In this document: positions 45,006 to 53,667 of the stretch, piece by piece
Numbering within the stretch: the stretch's first letter is position 1
How the letters are laid out: every line of letters begins with the position of its first letter
Origin: Oscillospiraceae bacterium
GTDB lineage: Bacteria; Bacillota; Clostridia; Oscillospirales; Ruminococcaceae
NCBI GenBank assembly: GCA_017513135.1
Contig: JAFWDH010000022.1
Coordinates: 248,001 to 312,000, forward strand
DNA length: 64,000 nucleotides
Direction of reading: 5' to 3'
The notes under the pieces: model-generated
What the model was told of the DNA's origin: nothing
Databases searched by the model: none
The model's input: the letters and a program-made list of their open reading frames with translations, nothing else
Translations under genes and position numbers: made by a program

Positions 45006-45448
45006 GCTCCAGAAACAGATCCGATGGAAGGTACGACGATATAATCGGTCTGCCGCATCACACGTCCCTAAAGCATCCGAGACTGCCGATGGCAAACCGC
45101 GCGGCACAGTTCGCACCGTTTGCCGCCCTGACCGGTTTCGACGGAGTTATAGCAGAGACAGGAAGACTTACCGACAGGTTCATCCCGCTGGACGAGGATC
45201 AGAAAGAAGCCATCGATCTGAGACTTGATATCCTTAAGGACAGGATCAGGGAAAAGCCTGAAGCAGCATTCACCTATTTCGTCCGGGATGAGAAAAAGGA
45301 GGGCGGGAGCTACTGTTCAGCCTCAGGTGCAGTCAAACGGATAGATGATGTTGAAAGAAGGATCATCCTGACAGACGGCACGAAGATAGATATCGACTCT
45401 CTGTACTCAGTTTCCGGGGATCTGTTTTCCGAGTATTTCCCCTACTGA
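45002..45448 (+). CDS. YolD-like protein
   Basis: 148 aa. The YolD pattern is clear: YDDIIGLPHHTSLKHPRLPMANRAAQFAPFAALTGFDGVIAE, near the N-terminus. YolD-like proteins pair with Y-family polymerases in Bacillota and are proposed to act like UmuD. The pairing and ATGA overlap support that here. Confidence 0.88.
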   Translation: MSSRNRSDGRYDDIIGLPHHTSLKHPRLPMANRAAQFAPFAALTGFDGVIAETGRLTDRFIPLDEDQKEAIDLRLDILKDRIREKPEAAFTYFVRDEKKEGGSYCSASGAVKRIDDVERRIILTDGTKIDIDSLYSVSGDLFSEYFPY

Positions 45449-45494
45449 ACAGGAACAGCATAAAAAACGATAGGAAATCGATTGGAGATATGCA

Positions 45495-46592
45495 ATGAAA
45501 GTAGTACTAAAGGATCTCACCAAGATCTTTCCGAACATGAACAAGAAGATCAAGGAAGGCGTGACCGCCGTGGATCACTTCAACTTTGAGATACCAGACG
45601 GAAAACTTGTCGGACTGCTCGGGCCTTCCGGATGCGGAAAGAGCACGGCTCTGAATCTGATCTGCGGACTTGAGACACCAACTGAAGGAAGGATCTTTTT
45701 CGGTGACACAGACGTCACGGATCTTCCTCCTGAAAACCGCGGAGTCGGTCTGGTGTTCCAGAACTACGCGCTTTATCCTCACATGACGGTAAGACAGAAC
45801 ATCATGTTCCCTCTTGAGAACCTTAAAGGCGACAAAAAGCTTTCAAAAGAGGAGATGGAGGAGCGCGTACAGCAGGCAGCAAAGCTGGTACAGATCGACA
45901 ATCTCATGGACCGCAAGCCAAGCGAGATGTCAGGAGGACAGCAGCAGCGCGTCGCCATAGCAAGAGCCGTCGTCAAGATGCCGGACGTGCTTCTTCTCGA
46001 TGAACCGCTCTCAAACCTTGATGCAAGACTCAGGCTCCAGACGAGAGAGGAGATAAGGAGGATACAGCGCGAGACCGGGATCACGACAGTCTTCGTCACG
46101 CACGACCAGGAGGAAGCCATGAGCATCTCTGACCTCATCGTGGTCATGAGGTCCGGGAAGATACACCAGATCGGCAAACCTCAGGAGGTGTATGACGATC
46201 CGGTCAATCTGTTCGTCGCAACGTTCCTCGGAACTCCGGCTATAAATGTCTTCGAAGGCGAGGTGAAGGGCGAAAAGCTCTTTATAAGCGGCGCAGAGGT
46301 CCTGGATGTGAAAGGCGCCCGCGACGGCGAAGTCTGGATCGGTATCCGTCCGGAAGGCTTCATTCCGGAAAAAAACGGTCCGCTCACCTGCCACCTGAAC
46401 GGCGTTGAAGTGATGGGACGCGATTCCAGTGTCGTCTCCACGCACCCCGCCTGCAGCGCGGTCATCCGCTCAATCATCAGCACAGAAAGCGACATTGACA
46501 AGAATTCCGAGACTGTGTCGTTCTCCCTGAAGCCGTTCAAGGTCCACCTGTTCGACAAGGAGACCGAAGAACGTATCAGGTTCGAATACTGA
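45495..46592 (+). CDS. Sugar ABC transporter ATPase, MalK/UgpC-like
   Basis: 365 aa. Walker A GLLGPSGCGKSTALN, Q loop VFQNYALYPHMTVRQN, signature SGGQQQRVAIARAV, Walker B VLLLDEPLSNLDARL, H loop FVTHDQEEAMS. The C-terminal TOBE-like regulatory part is present (about 240-365), and GIRPEGFIPE is the family signature. It is the first gene of an operon with two permeases and a binding protein. Confidence 0.93.
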   Translation: MKVVLKDLTKIFPNMNKKIKEGVTAVDHFNFEIPDGKLVGLLGPSGCGKSTALNLICGLETPTEGRIFFGDTDVTDLPPENRGVGLVFQNYALYPHMTVRQNIMFPLENLKGDKKLSKEEMEERVQQAAKLVQIDNLMDRKPSEMSGGQQQRVAIARAVVKMPDVLLLDEPLSNLDARLRLQTREEIRRIQRETGITTVFVTHDQEEAMSISDLIVVMRSGKIHQIGKPQEVYDDPVNLFVATFLGTPAINVFEGEVKGEKLFISGAEVLDVKGARDGEVWIGIRPEGFIPEKNGPLTCHLNGVEVMGRDSSVVSTHPACSAVIRSIISTESDIDKNSETVSFSLKPFKVHLFDKETEERIRFEY

Positions 46593-46603
46593 GGTAGACG
46601 GCA

Positions 46604-47494
46604 ATGAAAAAGAACAATCTGAAGGGATGGCTGTATCTGCTTCCCGCGCTGCTGTTCCTGATATCCTTCATGGTGTACCCGCTTATAGACGTACTGGTGT
46701 ACTCCGCCGAGGAGGGATATAACTCTGCTTCTCAGATTTTTTTCGGCTACGGGCTGTACAACTACTCCTATGTCCTGCACGATCCATATTTTCTGCAGGC
46801 GCTCAAGAACACGTTCATACTGGTCATCATCACGGTGCCGCTCTCCACGGGCTTCGCACTGCTGATATCACTCGCGCTCAACTCCATCCAGAAACTCAAG
46901 GACTTCTTCCAGACGGTGTTTTTCCTTCCTTATGTCACGAATACGCTGGCAGTCGGACTCGTCTTCATGATCCTGTTTAAAAAGACTCCGTACTCGGAGG
47001 GACTGGTGAACCTGCTGATCTTCTGGTTCGGCGGTCAGTCTGTGGATTTTATTGACGGTCCCTACTGGGCAAAGATGTTCGTGCTATGTTTCTACACTAT
47101 CTGGGTCGTACTCCCGTTCAAGGTACTGATCCTGACAAGCGCGCTTGCATCGGTAAACAAGGATTACTACAACGTCGCGAAGCTCGACGCCACCCCGAGA
47201 TGGAGGGTGTTCACCAGGATAACTCTTCCGATGATCTCCCCCATGATCTTCTATCTGGTCATAACCGGATTCATCGGCGCCTTCAAGGCGTACAGCGACG
47301 CCGTAGCCCTGTTCGGCACAGATCTGAACTCAGCGGGGATGAACACCATAGTCGGATACGTTTATGACATGCTGTACGGCAACAGCGGCGGATATCCCTC
47401 ATACGCTTCAGCTGCAGCCCTGATACTGTTTGCGATCGTCCTGACGATCACCTGCATCAACCTGATGGTGAGCAGGGACAATGTCCAGTACTGA
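46604..47494 (+). CDS. Sugar ABC permease, MalF-type
   Basis: 296 aa, six membrane helices. N-terminal GWLYLLPALLFLISFMVYPLIDVLVYS is typical. The EAA loop is LDATPRWRVFTRITLPMISPMIFY. It starts 11 bases after the ATPase, and the second permease follows after 15 bases. Confidence 0.92.
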   Translation: MKKNNLKGWLYLLPALLFLISFMVYPLIDVLVYSAEEGYNSASQIFFGYGLYNYSYVLHDPYFLQALKNTFILVIITVPLSTGFALLISLALNSIQKLKDFFQTVFFLPYVTNTLAVGLVFMILFKKTPYSEGLVNLLIFWFGGQSVDFIDGPYWAKMFVLCFYTIWVVLPFKVLILTSALASVNKDYYNVAKLDATPRWRVFTRITLPMISPMIFYLVITGFIGAFKAYSDAVALFGTDLNSAGMNTIVGYVYDMLYGNSGGYPSYASAAALILFAIVLTITCINLMVSRDNVQY

Positions 47495-47509
47495 AAGGAG
47501 GTCTGATCT

Positions 47510-48388
47510 ATGGAACTGAAAAAAACGGATCTTGAAAAGGTCAGAAAAGCCTCGGCAACACGGACTGCGATCATACGGACTCTGACATACATTCTTCTCG
47601 GGACCTGGGCTGTGATGGTCCTGTTCCCCTTCTACTGGATGGTCCTGACCTCCATTAAGAGCTACGGCTCCTACAACTCGGAGTGGATCCCGAAATTCTA
47701 TGCGACCCAGCCTACACTGGAAAACTATTATTCCGCTTTCACCTCCGTCCCACTCGGCAAATACATCCTCAACACCCTTATATTCACTGTCGTCACCACG
47801 TTCCTTATGATAGCCGTGATAGTATTTGCCGCATTCGCTTTCGCGAAGCTTGAATTCAAAGGCAGAGACCTGGTCTTCACCGGATTCCTGGCGCTTATGA
47901 TGATACCCAACGAGCTGGTCATCATCACCAACTTCCAGACGATCACGAACCTTGGACTGAGGAATACATTTACAGGCCTTATCCTTCCGTCTGTGACTTC
48001 GGTATTCTATATATACCTGCTCAAGGAGAATTTCGAACAGATACCCGACAGTCTTTATAAGGCGGCTAAGGTGGACGGGACATCCGATATCAAATATCTG
48101 TTCAAGGTCATGATCCCCATTTGCAGGCCTACTATCGTCACAGTGATCATCCTGAAAGTCATCGAATGCTGGAACTCCTATGTGTGGCCGAGACTTATAA
48201 CCGACAACTCCGCATACTTTCTGGTATCCAACGGTATTCAGGAGATACGTGAGAACGGACTGGGCCGCGAGAACATCCCCGCCATGATGGCCGCTGTTGT
48301 AGTCATCTCCGTGCCGCTCGTGATCCTCTTCCTGGTCTTCCGAAAGAAGATCATGGCCGGAGTCTCCAGAGGAGGTACGAAAGGATGA
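47510..48388 (+). CDS. Sugar ABC permease, MalG-type
   Basis: 292 aa, six membrane helices. YILLGTWAVMVLFPFYWMVLTSIK, the EAA-type loop KAAKVDGTSDIKYLFKVMIPICRP, and a C-terminus VFRKKIMAGVSRGGTKG, the usual end of this family. ATG follows AAAGGAGG. Overlaps the binding-protein gene by ATGA. Confidence 0.92.
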   Translation: MELKKTDLEKVRKASATRTAIIRTLTYILLGTWAVMVLFPFYWMVLTSIKSYGSYNSEWIPKFYATQPTLENYYSAFTSVPLGKYILNTLIFTVVTTFLMIAVIVFAAFAFAKLEFKGRDLVFTGFLALMMIPNELVIITNFQTITNLGLRNTFTGLILPSVTSVFYIYLLKENFEQIPDSLYKAAKVDGTSDIKYLFKVMIPICRPTIVTVIILKVIECWNSYVWPRLITDNSAYFLVSNGIQEIRENGLGRENIPAMMAAVVVISVPLVILFLVFRKKIMAGVSRGGTKG

Positions 48389-49989
48389 AAAGAATGATGA
48401 AACGTTCTGCTGTTGTTTCCCTTATCTGTCTCCTTATATCCGCCGTTCTCAGCGGATGCCACGGAAAAGGCGGTCTTGCCGAGTTCACGATTCCTGAATC
48501 CCTGGACGAGAGCAGACAGATCGAGATCACTTTCTGGGCCAAGAACGACAGCAACAAGCCGCAAGCGGATATATACAGAAAAGCCATAGAAGACTTTGAA
48601 TCGCTTTACCCTAACATCAAGGTCAACATACGCCAGTACACCGATTACGGCAAGATATACAATGACGTCATTACGAATATTGCTACAAACACGACCCCGA
48701 ACGTCTGCATAACATATCCAGACCACATTGCGACTTATATGACAGGCGTGAACGTCGTAGTCCCTCTTGATGAACTGATGCGCGACAGCCGTTACGGGCT
48801 TGGAGGATCAGAGATAAAGTTTGACTCCCCTTCTCTGTCCGAGATGATACCCCAGTTCCTCAGGGAAGGTGTCATAGACGGGACACAATACGCCATACCT
48901 TATATGCGCTCCACCGAAGCCTGTTATGTCAACAGGAACTTTGTCGAAAAGCTCGGCTACACACTTCCTGACGTCCTCACCTGGGATTTCGTATGGGAAG
49001 TCTCCGAGGCTGCTCTCGCCAAAGATTCTGATGATAACTACACAGTCAACGGTCAGAAGGTCATGATACCGTTCATCTATAAGTCCACCGACAATATGAT
49101 GATCCAGACACTGACCCAGCTCGGAGCCGGTTATTCCACGCCGGAAGGAGAAATACTCCTGTTCAACGACGACACGAAGAAATTCCTCTATACCATAGCT
49201 GAACACGCCGCATCGGGAGCGTTTTCGACTTTCAAGATCTCCAGTTACCCGGGGAACTTCCTGAATGCGGGACAGTGCATATTCGCGATAGACTCAACTG
49301 CCGGCTCGACATGGATGGGCTCAAAGGCTCCTCTTCTGGATATACCGGAAGACCAGCTGGTCGAATTTGAGACAGTCGTCTTCCCGGTTCCTCAATACGA
49401 TGTGAACAATATGAAGATGATCTCACAGGGTCCGTCTCTCTGCATCTTCAATAAGAGTGATCCTCAGGAAGTTCTGGCGTCCTGGATCTTCACCCAGTAC
49501 ATGATCTCGAACGACGTGCAGATAGCTTATGCCGAGACGGAAGGATATGCCCCCGTAACGACAAAAGCTCAGAACGATCCGGTGTATAAAGAATATCTGT
49601 CGCAGAGGGATGAGGACAGCAAGACGTATTACTCGGTAAAGATAGACGCTTCCAAACTGCTCATGGCACATACAGGCGAGACCTTTACGACGCCTGTGTT
49701 CAATGGTTCTGCATCTCTGAGGGATGCGGCAGGTTCACTCATAGAGAGCACTGCAAAAGCTGTTAGAAGAAAGAACACCGTAGATGACGAATTCATCGAC
49801 AAACTATATTCGGATACGATCTCCCTTTACAGGTTGGATCAGCTGGACCGTAATGCTTTCACAGGCGGGAAAGAGAATCTTGGTCCTTTGCCATACGCAT
49901 CGCGGATCCTTTTGTACTCTCTTGCCCTGATCTGGGTAGTCCTTATTACTGTACATATATTCAGAACTGTCAAGAGAAAGCAGGTATGA
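48385..49989 (+). CDS. Sugar ABC substrate-binding lipoprotein with C-terminal membrane helix
   Basis: 534 aa. Lipoprotein signal with lipobox LSGC (Cys near residue 25). Family 1 solute-binding protein: ITFWAKNDSNKPQADIYRKAIEDFESLYPNIKVN, and AGQCIFAIDSTAGSTWMGS. It is about 100 residues longer than usual, and near 505-527 has a hydrophobic helix (ILLYSLALIWVVLITVHIF) followed by RTVKRKQV, so both ends look membrane-fixed. It is last in the operon, before a terminator. The sugar is unknown. Confidence 0.9.
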   Translation: MKRMMKRSAVVSLICLLISAVLSGCHGKGGLAEFTIPESLDESRQIEITFWAKNDSNKPQADIYRKAIEDFESLYPNIKVNIRQYTDYGKIYNDVITNIATNTTPNVCITYPDHIATYMTGVNVVVPLDELMRDSRYGLGGSEIKFDSPSLSEMIPQFLREGVIDGTQYAIPYMRSTEACYVNRNFVEKLGYTLPDVLTWDFVWEVSEAALAKDSDDNYTVNGQKVMIPFIYKSTDNMMIQTLTQLGAGYSTPEGEILLFNDDTKKFLYTIAEHAASGAFSTFKISSYPGNFLNAGQCIFAIDSTAGSTWMGSKAPLLDIPEDQLVEFETVVFPVPQYDVNNMKMISQGPSLCIFNKSDPQEVLASWIFTQYMISNDVQIAYAETEGYAPVTTKAQNDPVYKEYLSQRDEDSKTYYSVKIDASKLLMAHTGETFTTPVFNGSASLRDAAGSLIESTAKAVRRKNTVDDEFIDKLYSDTISLYRLDQLDRNAFTGGKENLGPLPYASRILLYSLALIWVVLITVHIFRTVKRKQV

Positions 49990-50028
49990 ATCGTACCCGA
50001 TATTGATTCCATATTCTATTGACAGAAA

Positions 50029-50086
50029 GAGCCGTGACAAAACTACCTCAGAAGACGAGGAGGTTTGAGTACGGCTCGTTTTTTTA
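50029..50086 (+). terminator. Terminator of the sugar ABC operon
   Basis: GAGCCGT (50029-50035) pairs with ACGGCTC (50071-50077), with an inner AACTACCTC/GAGGAGGTTT helix, then GTTTTTTT. Confidence 0.75.
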
Positions 50087-50617
50087 TGTTTGTTTATAAC
50101 TTAGAGCACAAAAAGCGTATTATACCTCCACCTCAACAGGTCTGTGCGTTTCAGGTATTACGCGATACCTCTGAGTTTTTTTATTACAGTATATGTGTAG
50201 ATTATTGGCCGATGGAAACCAAAAACATCACAGTCATCACGGATTTCAAGCCAATACAGGTAGTTCTACTATACCACCAGTCATATTCCATGATCCTAAT
50301 TGTGTCTTTTTGACAGCATCAAACTAATATATTACCCAATATCCTATATATATTTCGAAAAACGATCAGCACAAGAATAATCTCTTTCATATCCTATTTA
50401 GACAAAAACAACTTGTACATCTCAATTGTTAATGGCAAACACATTCATTCCCACCATATGCTATTCTGTTCACAATAACATTTCCAACTATTTTTATTGT
50501 ACAATATCAGTGTGTTGTTTTGTGTAAAAGGACAATGTTTTTCTAACCATATTCATTTCTCAAAATATATGGTAAAATGACTGAGTTGAACATTTCTATA
50601 ATAGGAAAGGTCATACA
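50087..50617. other. AT-rich gene-free interval, left edge of the atypical region
   Basis: No credible gene on either strand. Composition falls sharply toward AT. A TAAAAT at 50573-50578 may be the -10 for the following gene. The junction suggests the boundary of acquired DNA. Confidence 0.5.
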
Positions 50618-51514
50618 GTGGAACTATCAAGGAAACAGTTTGATGTATTGGTATGTCTGGCTTCTGCTTCTTCAGTTTTATCGCAGAGAGACATGGAAAA
50701 AGCTACCGGTTATAGCCTTGGAACCATAAACCGCACGGTGAAGGAACTTAATGAACTGAAATATATTGAGAATGGTGCTATCACGTGCGAAGGTATTAGT
50801 GCACTTGAGCCATACAGAGCTAAACGAGCAATTTTCATTGCGGCAGGTTTTGGATCAAGACTTGTTCCTATCACACTTAATACTCCTAAGCCTTTGGTTC
50901 GCGTACACGGAGTTAGAATAATTGATCGGCTTCTAGATGCCTGTCTTGAAGCTGGCATTGATGAAATATATGTAGTTAGAGGATATTTAGGAGAACTGTT
51001 TGATCAGCTCCTGTACAAGTATCCAATGGTTAAATTTCTTGAAAACCCCGCATATAATGAAGCGAACAATATTAGTTCCTCTCTAGTTGCTAGGTATATG
51101 CTTTCAAATGCTTATGTTTTTGAATCAGATCTACTAATTAACAACCCCAAGATCATCAAGAAATACCATTATAAATCCGATTTTTTAGCTATAAAGAAAG
51201 AACGCTCAGATGATTGGTGCTTTAGGGTGGAAGATGGCATAATCGTTGAGGAAAAAGTCGGTGGACAAGGTGATGACATATGGCAAATGGTTGGAATTTC
51301 ATACTGGGATGAAACTGACGGCCACAAATTATCTCAGGACATTCAAGATGTTTATCAGTCTCCTGGCGGAAAAGAGAGATACTGGGAACAGGTACCTCTG
51401 GTCTATAAAAGGGATCACTACTCCGTAGAAGTTTCTGAGTGTTTTGATGAAGATATAGTAGAAATTGACACATTTAGCGAACTTAAGACAATCGACAAAA
51501 CATATGATGTGTGA
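50618..51514 (+). CDS. Winged-helix + LicC/PntC-like cytidylyltransferase
   Basis: 298 aa. Residues 1-65 form a winged helix (SRKQFDVLVCLASAS; SQRDMEKATGYSLGTINRTVKELNELKYI). Residues about 70-298 are a nucleotidyltransferase with the signature IAAGFGSRLVPITLNTPKPLV (about 72-92), then VRGYLGE, ESDLLI, DDWCFRV and MVGISYWDE, in the order seen in pneumococcal LicC as I recall it. CTP:phosphocholine or CTP:2-aminoethylphosphonate transfer is the expected reaction. The start is GTG, with AGGAAAGG upstream. It is a paralogue of the module fused to the permease at 53664-56222. No choline kinase is nearby. Confidence 0.85.
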   Translation: MELSRKQFDVLVCLASASSVLSQRDMEKATGYSLGTINRTVKELNELKYIENGAITCEGISALEPYRAKRAIFIAAGFGSRLVPITLNTPKPLVRVHGVRIIDRLLDACLEAGIDEIYVVRGYLGELFDQLLYKYPMVKFLENPAYNEANNISSSLVARYMLSNAYVFESDLLINNPKIIKKYHYKSDFLAIKKERSDDWCFRVEDGIIVEEKVGGQGDDIWQMVGISYWDETDGHKLSQDIQDVYQSPGGKERYWEQVPLVYKRDHYSVEVSECFDEDIVEIDTFSELKTIDKTYDV

Positions 51515-51795
51515 CCATATCATATGTTCAAATAAGTCAGATACTTGCTTACGTTTGGAACGTAGGCTTTTCTGCATCCTTTTTCACAAAGCAAACTAAA
51601 TCCTTTGTTCAAGTTTCATTTTCTACACAGCAGATATTGAACATCATTTAGCTATGATAATAAACTATCAACACATTGATTTGTCACTTCGAATACTTTC
51701 AGTAAACTGACTGATCGGTAGACTGCAAGCAGCAATAGCCGAACAGTGTGAGTATAAACGTTAGTATAGGTATATTTATATAAAGGAGTAAAAAA

Positions 51796-52824
51796 ATGAA
51801 AAAAAGAGTTATCGGCACCATCGCACTGATAATAATTGTTTCTTTGATATTGACAGGATGTGGTGCAAAAGAAGGTTCCGACAATCCAATCGGAAGCAGT
51901 CGTGTTGTAATATATACTGCAGCGGAAGACGAGCGCATTGCTTATCTTCAGGAAGAATTGGACAAGAAATTCCCCAATACTGAGGTAGTCATTCAATCTC
52001 TCGGCACCGGCCAACTGCTCTCCAAACTTCAGGCAGAAGGAAAAAACAGTGACTGCGACATTTTTTATGATCTTGAAGTTGTTAATGCCGAAATCATTCT
52101 AAAAAGTGATCCCGAACTGTTCTTTGATCTCAGCGATTATGATTTCTCAGTATATGATCCTTCTGTCACTGGCTATACATCGCGCCACCATAAATACGCT
52201 GTTAACGGAAAGACGGCTGGGGCGTTCCTGGTAAACACCATGGTACTGAAAGAAAAAGGATGCACCGTACCGAGCACCTATGCCGATATGCTAAAACCAG
52301 AGTATAAAGACTTGATTTCGATTCCTTCTCCAAAGAGTTCAGGAACAGGATACAGCTACTACAACGGGATGATCACCATTATGGGAAAAGATGCAGGAAT
52401 GAAGTATTTTGAGGCTCTTGATCCCAACATTAAGGAATACACTACTTCTGGCTCTGCCCCCGCCAAAGCTGCCGTTCGCGGAGATGTAGCGATCGCTTAT
52501 GGACTACTATGGCAATGCGTCAATTACGCGAATGAAAACACAGGTATGGAAGTTGTCATTCCAGATCAAGGCTTAGCTTTCGACCTTTTCACAATGGGAA
52601 TAATCAATGGGCATGAGACAAAAGAAGGGGTCAAAGAAGTATTTGACTATCTGTACAACGAACTGAACAAACCTCAATGTGCACTCTTTAATCCAGACAA
52701 GATCTATACTGATATGCCTGTTTCAAAAATCGAAAACTATCCGGAAAACTATGAAGAGATTGCCATGAATGGACTTTTTGATTTCCAGTACAAGCAAGAT
52801 TTACTTGACCAGTGGATATACTGA
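51796..52824 (+). CDS. ABC substrate-binding lipoprotein, Fe3+/2-aminoethylphosphonate type
   Basis: 342 aa. Lipoprotein signal with lipobox LTGC (Cys near 22). The mature part resembles the family 6 binding proteins (FbpA, PhnS, AepX): RVVIYTAAEDERIAYLQEELDKKFPNTEV, DIFYDLEVVNAEI, TSGSAPAKAAVRGDVAIAYG. The iron-binding adjacent Tyr pair of FbpA is not evident, which favours an organic ligand such as a phosphonate or phosphodiester. ATG follows AAAGGAG. The 280-base interval before it has no gene. Confidence 0.87.
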   Translation: MKKRVIGTIALIIIVSLILTGCGAKEGSDNPIGSSRVVIYTAAEDERIAYLQEELDKKFPNTEVVIQSLGTGQLLSKLQAEGKNSDCDIFYDLEVVNAEIILKSDPELFFDLSDYDFSVYDPSVTGYTSRHHKYAVNGKTAGAFLVNTMVLKEKGCTVPSTYADMLKPEYKDLISIPSPKSSGTGYSYYNGMITIMGKDAGMKYFEALDPNIKEYTTSGSAPAKAAVRGDVAIAYGLLWQCVNYANENTGMEVVIPDQGLAFDLFTMGIINGHETKEGVKEVFDYLYNELNKPQCALFNPDKIYTDMPVSKIENYPENYEEIAMNGLFDFQYKQDLLDQWIY

Positions 52825-52884
52825 TCAATACTACAGCAGTTACATTCATGATATCAGAGGAGAGAATACACGGAGGTTCATTCA

Positions 52885-53667
52885 GTGTCAGAGAACATGT
52901 CTACAGCTATAATATGTTGCGAGAATATTAGTAAAAAATTCGGGACAAAGACTGTACTTGAAGACATATCATTTACTGTTGATCGTGGAGAGTTTCTGTC
53001 CCTGCTAGGGCCTTCGGGTTGCGGGAAAACAACTATTCTTCGCATGCTTATAGGCATAGAGAAGCCTACTTCAGGTAAGATCATCAAAAACGGGGTCGAT
53101 ATCACTGATGTTCCTCCTAAAGACAGGAACATAGGGATTGTTTTCCAGAATTACTCACTGTTTCCCAACATGGATGTCTATCACAATATCTCTTATGCTC
53201 TTCAGTTCAGAAAGATGGAAAAAGAAGAGATAGAAGCAAGAGTTAGAGAAATCATTGAGACTGTAGGACTGGAAGATCATATTTACAAGAAGCCCAAACA
53301 GCTTTCTGGCGGTCAGCAGCAGCGAGTCGCTATCGCAAGGACCTTGGTTCTCAATCCCGACATAATCCTCTTTGATGAGCCGATGTCTGCCTTGGACGCA
53401 GAAATCAAGGTCGTATTAAGGCAACAGCTCAAGGATTTACAGGAAAAGCTCGGCATCACTATGATCTACGTTACACATGACCAGGAAGAGGCATTCGCGC
53501 TCTCTGATCGTGTTATGGTCATCAACGATCTTCAGATAGCGCAACTCGATACCCCATACAATATATATCATAACCCTGCCGATCAGTTTGTCAGGCGTTT
53601 TGTGGTGGATCATCTAAATCAGAAAATCAAGTCGATCGAAGATGTTATCAGCGAGGAAAAGAAATGA
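52885..53667 (+). CDS. ABC transporter ATPase, FbpC/PhnT-like
   Basis: 260 aa. Walker A LLGPSGCGKTTILRM, Q loop VFQNYSLFPNMDVYHN, signature SGGQQQRVAIARTL, Walker B IILFDEPMSALDAE, H loop YVTHDQEEAF. It lacks the C-terminal TOBE domain. Start GTG at 52885 with GGAGG 8 bases upstream. The stop overlaps the permease start by ATGA. Confidence 0.93.
   Translation: MSENMSTAIICCENISKKFGTKTVLEDISFTVDRGEFLSLLGPSGCGKTTILRMLIGIEKPTSGKIIKNGVDITDVPPKDRNIGIVFQNYSLFPNMDVYHNISYALQFRKMEKEEIEARVREIIETVGLEDHIYKKPKQLSGGQQQRVAIARTLVLNPDIILFDEPMSALDAEIKVVLRQQLKDLQEKLGITMIYVTHDQEEAFALSDRVMVINDLQIAQLDTPYNIYHNPADQFVRRFVVDHLNQKIKSIEDVISEEKK

Noticed and set aside
50065-50313. 82-codon plus-strand frame in the AT-rich gap
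   Set aside because: It begins inside the terminator of the sugar ABC operon, has no RBS and shows no domain.
51246-51577. Overlapping frames on both strands near the end of the first cytidylyltransferase gene
   Set aside because: They are shadows of the enzyme's coding sequence; the enzyme motifs fix the real frame.
50087-51795. Possible riboswitch or T-box in the gaps of the head-group locus
   Set aside because: No conserved core such as a T-box GGTGG antiterminator or a known riboswitch signature was recognised by eye. A covariance-model search would be needed to be sure.
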